The notes beneath the pieces are model-generated. The model made no database searches and was not told where the DNA came from. It worked only from the letters and a program-made list of their open reading frames with translations. A stretch of 20,398 nt of DNA from Perkinsus chesapeaki (Eukaryota; Perkinsozoa; Perkinsida; Perkinsidae). The position numbers were made by a program, and so were the translations under genes. The stretch spans positions 1 to 20,398 of the forward strand of contig JAAPAO010000620.1 in assembly GCA_013115145.1 (NCBI GenBank), written 5' to 3'. Every line of letters begins with the position of its first letter. Position 1 is the first letter of the stretch. This document shows positions 10,901-19,557 of the stretch, one piece after another.

Positions 10901-12063
10901 TAATGGTCTTGTCCAAGACAGGTGACAGCCCTAGCTCCGACTCCAGGAGTTTCCGGTGGATCCACAGACACTGAGGAGGCACATTCGCCATTTCAGGGCT
11001 GGCGGCGAGCACCTTCTTGTAGAGATGCTTTGAGGTGCACATCTTCGTTATGCTGATGAGAGTGTCGATGGGGATATCCAAACCAAGCTGAACGAACAAC
11101 AAACACGATTGAGTGTGGCAGGGAGGTTCGAATATCATCACACAGGGATACTCTATAATGCTTATAAATCTAAATAAGCAAGCGTTAGTGAAACCAAAAT
11201 GACTATGACAGCTAACCACCACTGGATGGCACCATTGGGCCTTCTAGCGGCTCCTCTATACCGTCGTGAGTGATCCACGAAAGTAGCCTATTGCTTACCT
11301 TCACCATATCTCTCAGTACTTCCTCAACTTCAATCCGCTCCTCCCTATTCCCACTAGAATCGGTCATCACTTCGCCCTCTCGAAGAGACCGCGGGCTACT
11401 GCAGACTCTCACAGCCGCCAGGCAGAGTGACGATAACATTTCCGTGATCGACGCTCGGACATCCTCGGCGTTCTGCGAAACCTGAATTGGTAAATTCAAC
11501 CGCCAGACGAAGTGGCTGCAGTTCGCACCTCGCCCAGAAGGTCGCTGAGTTCGCCAGAGGCAATGAGTCGACGGTACATGAAGACCGCCGCATTGAAGCG
11601 GCTCCCTGTGAGCCTTGTTATAGTGGTAACGGTCTCGGTAACCTGGGCAACAGTTCATAACCGGATTTTAGAGCAAGTCCCTACCGATGGGGCATGCTCG
11701 CATTCTAGAACCATGTTATTCGAGCAGGGTTCATGAGACATGGCGTCCAAGGCAGCGGTATTGGGGCCTGAGTGCGCTTGAAATGAGCGAATGAAGGGGT
11801 TAGGACTGCTGACCTGATTTGGTAGGGGCGTAGAGAGTGGTTCGTAAAGAGCTGCTTTGGGAAACAATCAGACAGAGAACTATGGCTGTGCCTATTATGA
11901 GTTCGATCCACATGGATTCTACAACTTCCGCAATAATAAGAGATATTGATTCGCCCAACGAGAAGCGTGGTGAGCTTTCAGCGTCTGACAAGTCGTGGAC
12001 TGCTGCTTCGGTGGCTAGCAGGATCGATAGGATCCAAATGGCTCTGATGTGGCTATGAGGCAT
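7923..12063 (-). CDS. Pentatricopeptide repeat (PPR) protein with hydrophobic N-terminal leader
   Basis: PPR proteins bind organellar RNA in a sequence-specific way. Seventeen exons read: 12063-11814, 11767-11685, 11642-11529, 11481-11299, 11087-10877, 10832-10756, 10716-10610, 10561-10400, 9551-9488, 9439-9290, 9245-9181, 9140-9020, 8973-8833, 8786-8619, 8522-8454, 8406-8311, 8252-7923. They total 2391 nt (796 aa plus stop) with consistent phases. Successive repeats begin VVTYNTVMKG (387), VVTYGIFLDC (422), VMYTTLIKGH (468), ITFSILIKVN (503) and IIFNNLLLGC (538). The spacing is exactly 35 residues once introns are removed, except 46 between 422 and 468. Earlier repeats include DLCNMVKCYAYSGEADKAV and CNSVISGCVNRRELDMAESL. 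A Glu/Gly/Arg-rich insert lies near 370-384. The N-terminus has a signal-peptide-like segment (residues 1-22) and a second hydrophobic segment (51-69). Splicing around 8523-8618 is the least certain. Confidence 0.85.
9675..9725. repeat. Direct repeat copy A in PPR intron
   Basis: The core 9690-9725 matches 10311-10346 at 31 of 36 positions (TCCTATCCCTTTA...TACTGCCACTAT). Weaker similarity extends about 15 bp further left. Confidence 0.75.
9721..9741. repeat. 7+1+7 palindrome next to direct repeat A
   Basis: GTCTTGA, T, TCAAGAC at 9727-9741, immediately after the end of direct repeat A. Confidence 0.75.
9858..9902. repeat. Trinucleotide microsatellite
   Basis: A CTC run passes into GTC/GTG units, within the PPR intron. 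Confidence 0.8.
10105..10157. repeat. Perfect 26+1+26 inverted repeat
   Basis: The arms 10105-10130 and 10132-10157 are exact reverse complements around a single G at 10131. In the intron transcript it would fold into a 26-bp hairpin with almost no loop. Confidence 0.9.
10168..10242. repeat. Three further hairpins in series
   Basis: GCATTG/CAATGC with a 4-nt loop (10168-10183), GGGTTTAGT/ACTAAACCC with a single central T (10194-10212), and AGATATTATT/AATAATATCT with a 6-nt loop (10217-10242). They follow the 26-bp hairpin directly. Confidence 0.85.
10296..10346. repeat. Direct repeat copy B in PPR intron
   Basis: Partner of the copy at 9675-9725, same orientation, about 620 bp away. The pair flanks the microsatellite and the hairpin series. 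Confidence 0.75.
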
Positions 12064-12289
12064 GACAGAGAACGAGACAATACTGCAATTAACCTTGAAC
12101 CAGCTCCCGGTGGGGAAGTTGCGCTGATTGGGGTGAGCGCTCGAATATTAGAAAATTAAGGAAGCTCAAGCGTGCAAGATTTAATTTTTTTACAGTGGAA
12201 TCCACTGAAGCGGCTGCCGGGGCCGAACGCACGCACATTTCGGGTTGAACGTCCGCACACGCGTAGGGAAAGGTATACTATGGTTGATC

Positions 12290-12308
12290 AGCGGGCCTTC
12301 GGCCCGCT
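12290..12308. repeat. 8+3+8 GC-rich hairpin
   Basis: AGCGGGCC, TTC, GGCCCGCT, flanked on both sides by CTATGGTT (about 12278-12285 and 12307-12314). Confidence 0.8.
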
Positions 12309-12551
12309 ATGGTTTTCAAGCTTTCAATTATCCATAATACCTCGCATTGGCCGAATTGGAGAAAAACCCAGAAAACGACCGGGAGTGGGTATCGAACCGG
12401 CGAGTTTGTGCAATTGTGCACGCGTGCAGCGAAACGAGCCATGTTCAGCTTAGTACGCTCTGCCCGGGTTCTTCTGGGAACGATTATGGCGCTTTGTGTG
12501 TGTTCATTCATTCGAATTACGGTGTTTTTAGTTCTTTCACTCTGATGTCCA

Positions 12552-12573
12552 CACTGTCACAGTGCCAGGCACT
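12552..12573. repeat. Overlapping 6+1+6 palindromes
   Basis: CACTGT-C-ACAGTG overlaps AGTGCC-A-GGCACT. The 11-mer ACTGTCACAGT inside it recurs at 12993-13003. Confidence 0.75.
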
Positions 12574-12724
12574 GTCATCTCCAACGGAACCCTTTTGCAC
12601 GGAATTTCCATGATGGAAAGAATCGAAACAACCGAAGCTACGCTCAGTGTTGGGTATAGATGATACGCTGTTGAGTTGCACTTATTACATGGAAGCCGGG
12701 GCAATCATAGTCATGATGCTGATG

Positions 12725-12797
12725 GATCTAGTAGCGGAGAAGGTTAAAGTGTTCTGTTGTCAAGCGAAAGGTCGTGGGTTCGATGCTTGGTCGGGGA
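12725..12797 (+). pseudogene. Decayed tRNA-Asp(GTC)-like sequence, possible SINE head
   Basis: TAGC...GGTTAAAGTG fits a D-arm/A-box. TTGTCAA fits an anticodon loop with GTC, followed by GCGAAAGGTCGTGGGTTCGAT, a good variable loop and T-arm 5' side with B-box. The anticodon stem has two mismatches, the T-stem 3' side is degraded, and the acceptor ends GATCTAG and TCGGGGA do not pair, so it is not a working tRNA. A tRNA-derived SINE or dead tRNA copy is likely. A low-complexity AACAATAACAA tail follows at about 12819. Confidence 0.45.
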
Positions 12798-12962
12798 CCG
12801 TATGTGTTTTATATTAAGACAACAATAACAACGTAACATCTAATACGTGAATTCAAGCGGTATCAACTGGACACTCAGGTAGCATTAGAGAGTTCATGAG
12901 CTAATCGGAGTAATGAGTAATCGGACTAGAGAAGCGAGGCAGAATTTTGTTCTATTACAAAC

Positions 12963-13021
12963 TGTTCCACGCACCGTGACGCTGTCACGGTGACTGTCAC
13001 AGTACCGCTTCGCGTGGAGCA
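12963..13021. repeat. Nested hairpins with three-way-junction shape
   Basis: The outer arms TGTTCCACGC (12963-12972) and GCGTGGAGCA (13012-13021) pair with one wobble/mismatch. Inside are a 9+3+9 hairpin CACCGTGAC/GTCACGGTG (12972-12992, sharing one base with the outer arm) and ACTGT-C-ACAGT (12993-13003). GCGTGGAGCAC is repeated near 13049. Confidence 0.7.
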
Positions 13022-13770
13022 CGATTACTCGGCACCCTGACAACGAGGCGTGGAGCACATCATGTTTTACACTTAATTTGAGTCACGTTTCAGCTATTTG
13101 TCGGTTCGCGTTATGTGTCACAAGTTAGACGACTGAAGCACATGGATCATGTGGCATGATGGCTGGACTCCAGCCGCTAGAGCATGTTGTTAGCTAGATA
13201 CTCATATATTCATTGGAGAATGTACTCAGCATACGTAGCAGACATTATGCTCGGTACGCATGATATAATTGCTATGATATAGGCAACACTATTATATGCG
13301 TAGTCTTCGCTCTGTCACAGAACCTGTGTAACCCTGCAAGTGTTACATCTGCTCGATGAATTCACGGAGTGAGTTCGGCCGTGAGTTCCTTGTGGATGAG
13401 TGGGATGTCTAATTTCCGTCATTTAAAATTCTCGCCGAGGATTCATTGGGACACAAAAATTGTCTAAGTGGGCCTTTGAAACAAGGATGCAAACTAATAA
13501 TATGATCGGTGGATTGAGAACGATAATACCATGAGGGCCCGTAGTGCTGCCGCAGACAAGCTCGCAAGCCTGTGAATAACAACTTGATGTCAGATAAGAC
13601 CACAGTCATCAGGCATCGGCAACCCGAGCTAGTCAAAACTGCAGTGAAATAATTAAGCCTTGATCCCAAAGGGAGACAGGCAAACTCAACCATAAGTGGT
13701 AGCCTACAGCTAAGTTGGTAGCTCGAACTTAGCAGTATTATTGTGTAGGAGAATCTACACGGTCGCTACA

Positions 13771-16700
13771 CTAGTCACCATCGCGCCTTGGCAAATGAGC
13801 TTGTTCTGGCCGACGGCGGCAGCTGAAGCAAAACCATCGCTTTTTGTTTCCAATTTTATCTAGGTGGCCGCCTGGAATCCCAGAGAATGATGCATAAGCT
13901 TCCACGCACTTGGTATGCCACCAGCCGACGTCACAATTGGTGTTACTGCACTCAATCATATCCACTGAAATTGAGTAACCAGAATGACATACACAATAAT
14001 CCTCCTGGCTAGTTCCATCATATTCAGGCCACTTGATACCGTCATAAATATGGGGTACTTGACGTTCCTTTCCGGACGGGAACTCGCCAGGCAAGTCAGT
14101 TCTGGCTCTCTTCCTGCGCAAACCATAGCGGATATCATTGGGAAGAGTTTGCTCGTCCAGCTGGCCATCCCCACGGCGTCGCAGCTGTGAGCGGCTAAAA
14201 TAGCAATTCGCTGTCTCCCATAGTTTTAAAGTGCGCACACACTTTTCCTCGCCTAGCGCATACTTCAGGCACAGAACGTGCGAACACGTTAGACCGAGAG
14301 ACCATTGATGGCAGGTACACCACATACACCTTGCTGTCTCACCCTCATATTGAACAGATGAGATCCGTACCACGGAGTACAACTTTTTTAGTCTATGAGC
14401 CTCTGCCAGATTAGAGTAATCGTGCTTACTCACCGCAGTTATATCGTTTTTCAGGCTACTGCACATTAGTTCATCGAAGGATGCATTCTGGAGAAGTCTA
14501 CTTGAGCGGCCAGCTTTGGCAGCGGAGAAGAGCCACCTGTCGTAGGGGTCCTCGACGCCCAACCTGGGCATTTCACAATAGTTTCCCTTTAGGTAATGAT
14601 CGGCTGCACCCTTCACCAACTTCTCCGTAGTCTCGCCTCTCACGTTGTCCCGCCCGTATTGGGACACCATCGCCCATCGGGCCGCATCCTCGAGCGTGGC
14701 AGTTAGGTCATTCAAGGTGAGCCGTTGCCGATTTGGGATCAACACACCTTTCAGCTCCTTATTCAGCCTTTCCACGGAGTTATTTGTCCGAGGTGCCTCA
14801 GTCTCTCCGCCGTATGTCCCCCAGAAACTGCGCCAATCCGATGGATCGAAATACCCCTTGAAATGTCGGAGGAACTGCTCCAGAGAGCTTCTTTCGGACT
14901 CGGTGAGCCTCGGTGGTCGTTCTGAAATTCAGAACGAATATTCAGAGCCTGAATATACAGGAGTATCCCTTTAGTCCCGAAAAATTTGATTTATTCGAAA
15001 AAGTACATTTTCTCGGGACACCCTGTGGAAAGAAGAGAAACCTATCAGACAGAATGACTCTCGTACATTGACTCGTAGGGATTCGTAGGGACTCTGAGGG
15101 ATTTTCTCGGCATCTGGTGTATCTCGAAGAGTTAGGAGCAACGAAGGTGGATTAATCAATGACTACCAGAATATTATGCATAGAGAGAAGATACCTAGGA
15201 CAGTCATTGATTAATCCACCTCCGTTGCTCCAAACTCCTAAAAAAGCACTAAAAATATGTAACATAATGTTACGCAGTGTGCTGATATAGCCCGTCAGAA
15301 ATATTGCCTACCTGCCGACCATTTCTTCATGAACAGGTCCCTGAGCTCAAGCCATTCTCCGCGACTCCCACTCTCGCCCATCAGGTTCAGGTCTTTTTTC
15401 ACTTCAAGCCAGAGACTTCCGCTTAGGCGACTCTTTCCTTTGGCGACTTTGGCATTCTGCATGACGTGGAAGTAGCAGCTCTTACAGGTAACAGATTCCC
15501 TCCCGTAACAGTCCACCAGGGCCTTATGTATGGCTCCACTACCATCCAAGACTGCTTCCTCAGGAGCCACTGTGCCCAAGCCAGCGGCGTGTGCCGCCTT
15601 GGAAAGCTCGCGGAGGCCATGCTCCAGACAGCTGCTAGACTCTTTATTCATGATGATTAAGGCAACTGGCTGGGCAGTAGAAGTTCTGGGAAGTGAGCAT
15701 ACTACACCCACCGCCAAGTCGGCGTGGGTGATATTAAAAGTTGCATCGAGACCTATCGTGCGACAGTTCTCCAAGTTGCATAACATCCGCGCACTCGTGA
15801 CCACTGCTGAGAACGCCTTCACTCCCCTGCGGTTACCAACAGCTGGACCAGGCTCACACAGTATGTTATCTAGCACAACACATCTGTCAGCAGTCCGGGG
15901 CCCGGACTCCGGGCACGGGTCAGATCATCGGGAGTATGCCTGCCTTCCGAAACTGCGAGCAAGCTGCGGATTGTCTCGGAGATATCGGTTCTCATTTCAG
16001 CCATGCTAATTGCCATCCTCTCGAGTCGGCGACAGAACTCGAAAACGCTCAGACCGGAACTCTTCGACTCTTTGATGGACCTTAGCACCTGCCTGACGGC
16101 CTCATAGTTCTTAAGTCCCTTGTTTGTCAAGAACTCCATCGTGGCCGATGAGTACGATCCTTCCAAGTTCTTGCGGAGACTCCGAGCTTCTAAGTCCTTC
16201 TTCTGCAAGATCGGCTCGCGTTGTAGCCACATGATCCAGTCATCAACGATATCTGGTGGTATGGTTTTGCTCCTACATACCGTGGTTCCAGGGAAATGGG
16301 CATGATCCTTCCATTGAGTCGCAGACGCCTGCACGTCTCTCAAGGCATAAAAATATGTGTAACCCTCGCGCTCCTGAACTCTCACCTCGCGCAGGGGACA
16401 GGTGAAAGCCTCCCACGACCGCCAGTCTGGTTTTCCTCCTTCAGCAGCAGGCTTGCCAGCATTCCTACTTCCGACAGTTCGCTGACACTCCAGATAGCAA
16501 GTTTGTCTTGCCCTCAACCCGTCCAGGCTTGTATGCATGAGGCGGAAGTGGTCATTGTCGGCAAGATATAATGCCACCACTTCACGAAGAGCACCCTCGT
16601 ATGCTGCGTAAGGCTCATCAAGGAACCGGGTTTCCCCCGCAGGAGGATCATCGGGCCTCACAGGAACTTCGAGGCCTTCCGGAGCCACCGAATTGCAGCT

Positions 16701-18036
16701 GGAACCTGAAATATACTTATCTTATATCAGTATGTATGTTCTTCTCACCATTTGTGTGGTCTGAGAGCTCGTCGGGTTCAGCGTAAGGATCTTCCAATAG
16801 AAGCGAAATATCTCCATTAGAATCACTCTGGCTGCATCTAAAAGACACGCTCGGTGACCCCCCATATTCTGTGCGTCGTGATATACAGTCATTTGTGGAG
16901 GGGTGTTTCAAGGGAAGTGTCAGTGGCATAATATGTACCTGTCTGAGTAACTGGTGTGCTCCTCGTGAATCTCTATACTCTCATCTTGATCAGGGCATCC
17001 TTGAGAAGGCCGAATTTCCGGGGCATCCGATGTTCCTGAACGAATGAAGTAAGTGCACCATGTAACAAGCCACGTCCTATTATAGGACTCCTAGATCGTC
17101 ATTTGAGAATGCTACTCAGGAACCGGAAAACTCACCTTGGCCCTCATGGCACTCATTGCCTCTGGAACCATTGCTTGTTGGTCGGAAGCTACCGGAGGCT
17201 GCGTTATCAGCGAGCTCGTCAACGACTTGGTCTAAGCTTTCTTGGTTGAGCTTAGGGAAAGTAAGGTTTAGCTTCTCGTGAAGAAGTTCAAAAAAGCGCA
17301 TTTGCAGTTCTATTGGCATGCTCTCTACTTTCTCAATTAGTTGCGGTCTTGCCGCACAATAATACACGGGGTTAGTGGGGTCACCGGTCATAGAATGCTG
17401 GTTCATCGCATAGTTCTGGGATGCCATCATGATGAATTTAAACTTCCTCAGTTCGTCACCCAAAGCATCGATCCTCTCCGCAAGGTGGGTGATGGTATTA
17501 TCAGAGTTAATTGACTCACCACTGGCCGGCTGGTCTGTTGTGTCTGGACCCCTCGTCGGGGGCACTATAGACAACCAGTTACGCTCTGAACATTGCTTAT
17601 CGAAACGCAGGGCTGCTGCATCCATGGTAAATATAGGCCATACCTTGGAGTTCTCGAGTGTACTCTTCAGGGGGAAGACTTTTATATATTCTGCTCCTGG
17701 CACCCGACTAAGAACAGTATATGCTACGCCCTGTAACCATGGTGCTTCCCAGAACCGAGCAACAACATCGTGGGCCGTCCTAGAATTATACTTGACTGAC
17801 CTTGCTGACAAGTAACCCCAGACACCAGCCAGGGTAGCACCCACAACTTTATGGGCTGTCACTGCATAGCATGCCGTAAGGGGGATCTGGCGACGCTCGA
17901 ACACTATCTTGCCGTCGATTGTCCTGACGATCATCGATTCTCGCTTGACATGGATAGGTTGCTCACAGTTATCGAAGTCCACGATGACAGTGGGGTGATG
18001 GGATTCATCGTTATATATTCTCACCACTGTACCCAT
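13771..18036 (-). CDS. MULE transposase with N-terminal PIF1-like helicase segment, SWIM and PHD fingers
   Basis: Six exons: 18036-17136, 17035-16952, 16868-16749, 16705-15917, 15869-15312, 14921-13771. They total 3603 nt (1200 aa plus stop) with phases consistent throughout. Residues 1-120 match the end of a PIF1-like SF1 helicase: GTVVRIY, VIVDFD, RQIPLTACYAVTAHKVVGATL, then LQGVAYTVLSRV. Next come a predicted helical linker and a Cys/His region of FLYWCH/FAR1 style (CYLEC, FTCPL, QWKDHAHF). The MULE core follows with GLDATFN (D about 673), VLDGSGAIHKAL (D about 740), CYFHV, and TNNSVERLNKE (E about 868), giving the expected DDE triad. The C-terminus has a SWIM finger (C-T-C...C-S-H, about 1019-1032) and a C4HC3 PHD finger (about 1127-1185). 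Walker A and B are absent. The 16952/16868 junction uses a weak GTTACT donor, and the helicase ORF could also end separately at 17116. Confidence 0.8.
14919..14956. repeat. Two 8-bp hairpins at a splice acceptor
   Basis: GTTCTGAA-A-TTCAGAAC (14919-14935) covers the acceptor of the transposase intron (exon begins 14921). ATATTCAG-AGC-CTGAATAT (14938-14956) lies just inside the intron. Confidence 0.8.
14922..15311 (-). other. 390-nt intron in the transposase gene
   Basis: The donor GTAGGC follows KKWSA and the acceptor TTTCAG precedes ERPPRLTESE. Phase 1 matches on both sides, and the join links the second Asp region to the third-Glu region of the catalytic core. The intron carries the inverted repeat at 15129-15237 and other hairpins, including an imperfect GTCCCGAAAA/TTTTCTCGGGAC pair (14974-15019). 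Confidence 0.8.
15129..15237. repeat. 36-bp inverted repeat with 37-nt spacer, MITE-like
   Basis: The arms 15129-15164 and 15202-15237 pair at 34 of 36 positions (core GGTGGATTAATCAATGACT). It is a foldback of 109 bp inside the transposase intron, resembling a small non-autonomous foldback element or an RNA hairpin. Confidence 0.9.
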
Positions 18037-18257
18037 CGCAGCGAGTGGATGCGCAACAACATGCGAACGAATGACATGTTGGTTGAAGCACTACCCAGTC
18101 ATGTTTGGTCCCCGCGTATCACATTGATGCATACATGATAGACCGACTCCAGTCTCTCTGGGCCAACCGTCGAGTCCTGTGGCATACCATGTCATCATAA
18201 CGACGTAACGAATACGATACTTGTTTGACAACAACACCACAGCACGTTGTTCGGATC

Positions 18258-18280
18258 TTAGATTAAGAATCTTAATCTAA
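18258..18280. repeat. 11+1+11 perfect palindrome
   Basis: TTAGATTAAGA, central A, TCTTAATCTAA, followed by related TTAGATTAATC and AATCTTAATT units. It lies about 220 bp upstream of the transposase ATG. Confidence 0.85.
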
Positions 18281-18855
18281 TTTAGATTAATCAATCTTAA
18301 TTTTAGATTGTTAATGCATATCAAAGTACCATAGAGTAGTCGGACTGAATGGAGATGGTTGGAAGGCCAGCTGAAACACGGGGTAGATACGCAGGACATC
18401 ACTCTTAGCAGCGCATCGATCCATTGCACGCGTGCATAGCTTTTGAAATGAGGCAAGATATAGCCGATTATGACAGCGAGCTTCAGGCATGCGGTATGCT
18501 TGCTGCTCAGCGAACATATGTCGCACAGCAGATGGCATGGTGCCAGTCAGCTGGTGTTACAGTTTCACTCCCGTGGACAGGTTTACGCACCAGGTTGTTC
18601 TCGAGCGTCGAATCATCTGTAGCCGAATCGATGGCCCATACCGGTCGATTACCAGCCTAGCGAGTCACTCATAGCAGACCTCCAATAGCATAATGATACT
18701 CCCTGAGTGCTTAATTCTGGCGTACTGCCTCGGTCCTCCTCCTAAAGGCTATGTTCCGGCTCGACAATACCCTTCGCAAACTGTCGCAAACTGTCGCAAA
18801 GTCTTTCGGCAACTACTTTGAAGCGTGCCGTGAATTCCTAGACGGATTATCATGA

Positions 18856-18870
18856 GTCATGATTCATGAC
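18856..18870. repeat. 7+1+7 palindrome
   Basis: GTCATGA, T, TCATGAC, preceded by a further TCATGA unit. Confidence 0.75.
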
Positions 18871-19557
18871 CACGAGTAGAATCTCATCATTGCTTTAAAT
18901 ACCCGCCTCTTGCTTGGAGTTTCAGGGAAGCCGATTACCTTAATCACTCGGGAGGGCTCGGAGGGACTAGCCTATTCACAACGTGGCCTGGAGTCGAGGA
19001 TGAGGTGAGATCATATTCCTGAGATGGACCGCCTTTGCGACGCAAAGTTTGCGCCACACGTTGGACTTGCGCTGCAGAGCTTCTAGGCTAGTATGGCTCA
19101 TGCTATATGAAACTCTAATGCCCAAACGAATCGAGACATTATAACAGCCTGAACGTGCGAACGAGTCCGAGGAAGCTGGGATACTATAATCTCTCTTAAA
19201 ATCTGTAACGAGAGTATTATTTGATAACAAAGGTCGCACTCAAAGACTTAGCCTTCGACGACGCGAGAATCTTACTCAAATTGGTACACAAGCAAAACCC
19301 ACAAGAAAAAGCCCGTCAATGATGACATTCGTTCAAGGGCAAGACTTTATTGCAGAGTCGCGACATTGTTGTGCCAACACAAGCTTTTCAAGTATGTGGC
19401 TTGGACTGTGTACACTAATGCTACGTAGGTAGCTAAGCTAATCCAGAACCAGTTCATTAGATAAGCATGCTTATTGTGCCCAGTTACATAAGATTCCGAG
19501 TGTCAAGGATCTAATCAATAGTCTCATCAGCTTACAACTTATTTGTTAACTTATTAT

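Larger units (their letters stand above)
12064..13770. other. Intergenic region with tRNA-like and hairpin sequence
   Basis: 1.7 kb between the PPR start and the transposase stop. No protein gene seen; the 13409-13693 minus ORF looks like chance. It holds a decayed tRNA-like sequence, a B-box-like motif at 12388-12398 (minus), and hairpins at 12290-12308, 12552-12573 and 12963-13021. Confidence 0.5.
13771..18036 (-). mobile_element. Mutator-like element coding region, ends undefined
   Basis: This span is transposase coding sequence with all catalytic residues and zinc ligands present and no disrupting stop outside introns, so the element may be recent or domesticated. I found no terminal inverted repeat or 9-bp target duplication by eye in either flank. 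The true ends may lie within 12064-13770 and 18037-19557. Confidence 0.5.
18037..19557. other. Intergenic, no gene recognised
   Basis: Upstream of the transposase ATG the frame stays open to a TAG about 25 codons away, without helicase motifs. The stretch has a palindrome at 18258-18280, TTAGATTAA repeats to about 18310, a CTGTCGCAAA tandem (18779-18799), a 7+1+7 palindrome at 18856-18870 and ATAAGCATGCTTAT (19461-19474). ORFs at 18311-18538 (-) and 18424-18660 (+) match nothing I recognise. Confidence 0.45.

Noticed and set aside
12290-12308. GC-rich stem-loop read as a bacterial terminator
   Set aside because: The window is eukaryotic, there is no gene end beside it and no T-run of the right kind follows.
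12380-12450. Possible tRNA on the minus strand (GGTTCGATACC B-box at 12388-12398)
   Set aside because: The T-stem has two mismatches, no anticodon stem pairs and the acceptor ends do not match. Only a B-box-like motif remains.
15530-16009. 159-codon plus-strand ORF
   Set aside because: It is the antisense shadow of the transposase core exons, with no protein-like motifs.
17429-17815. 128-codon plus-strand ORF
   Set aside because: Antisense of the helicase-derived exon, which has clear motifs on the minus strand.
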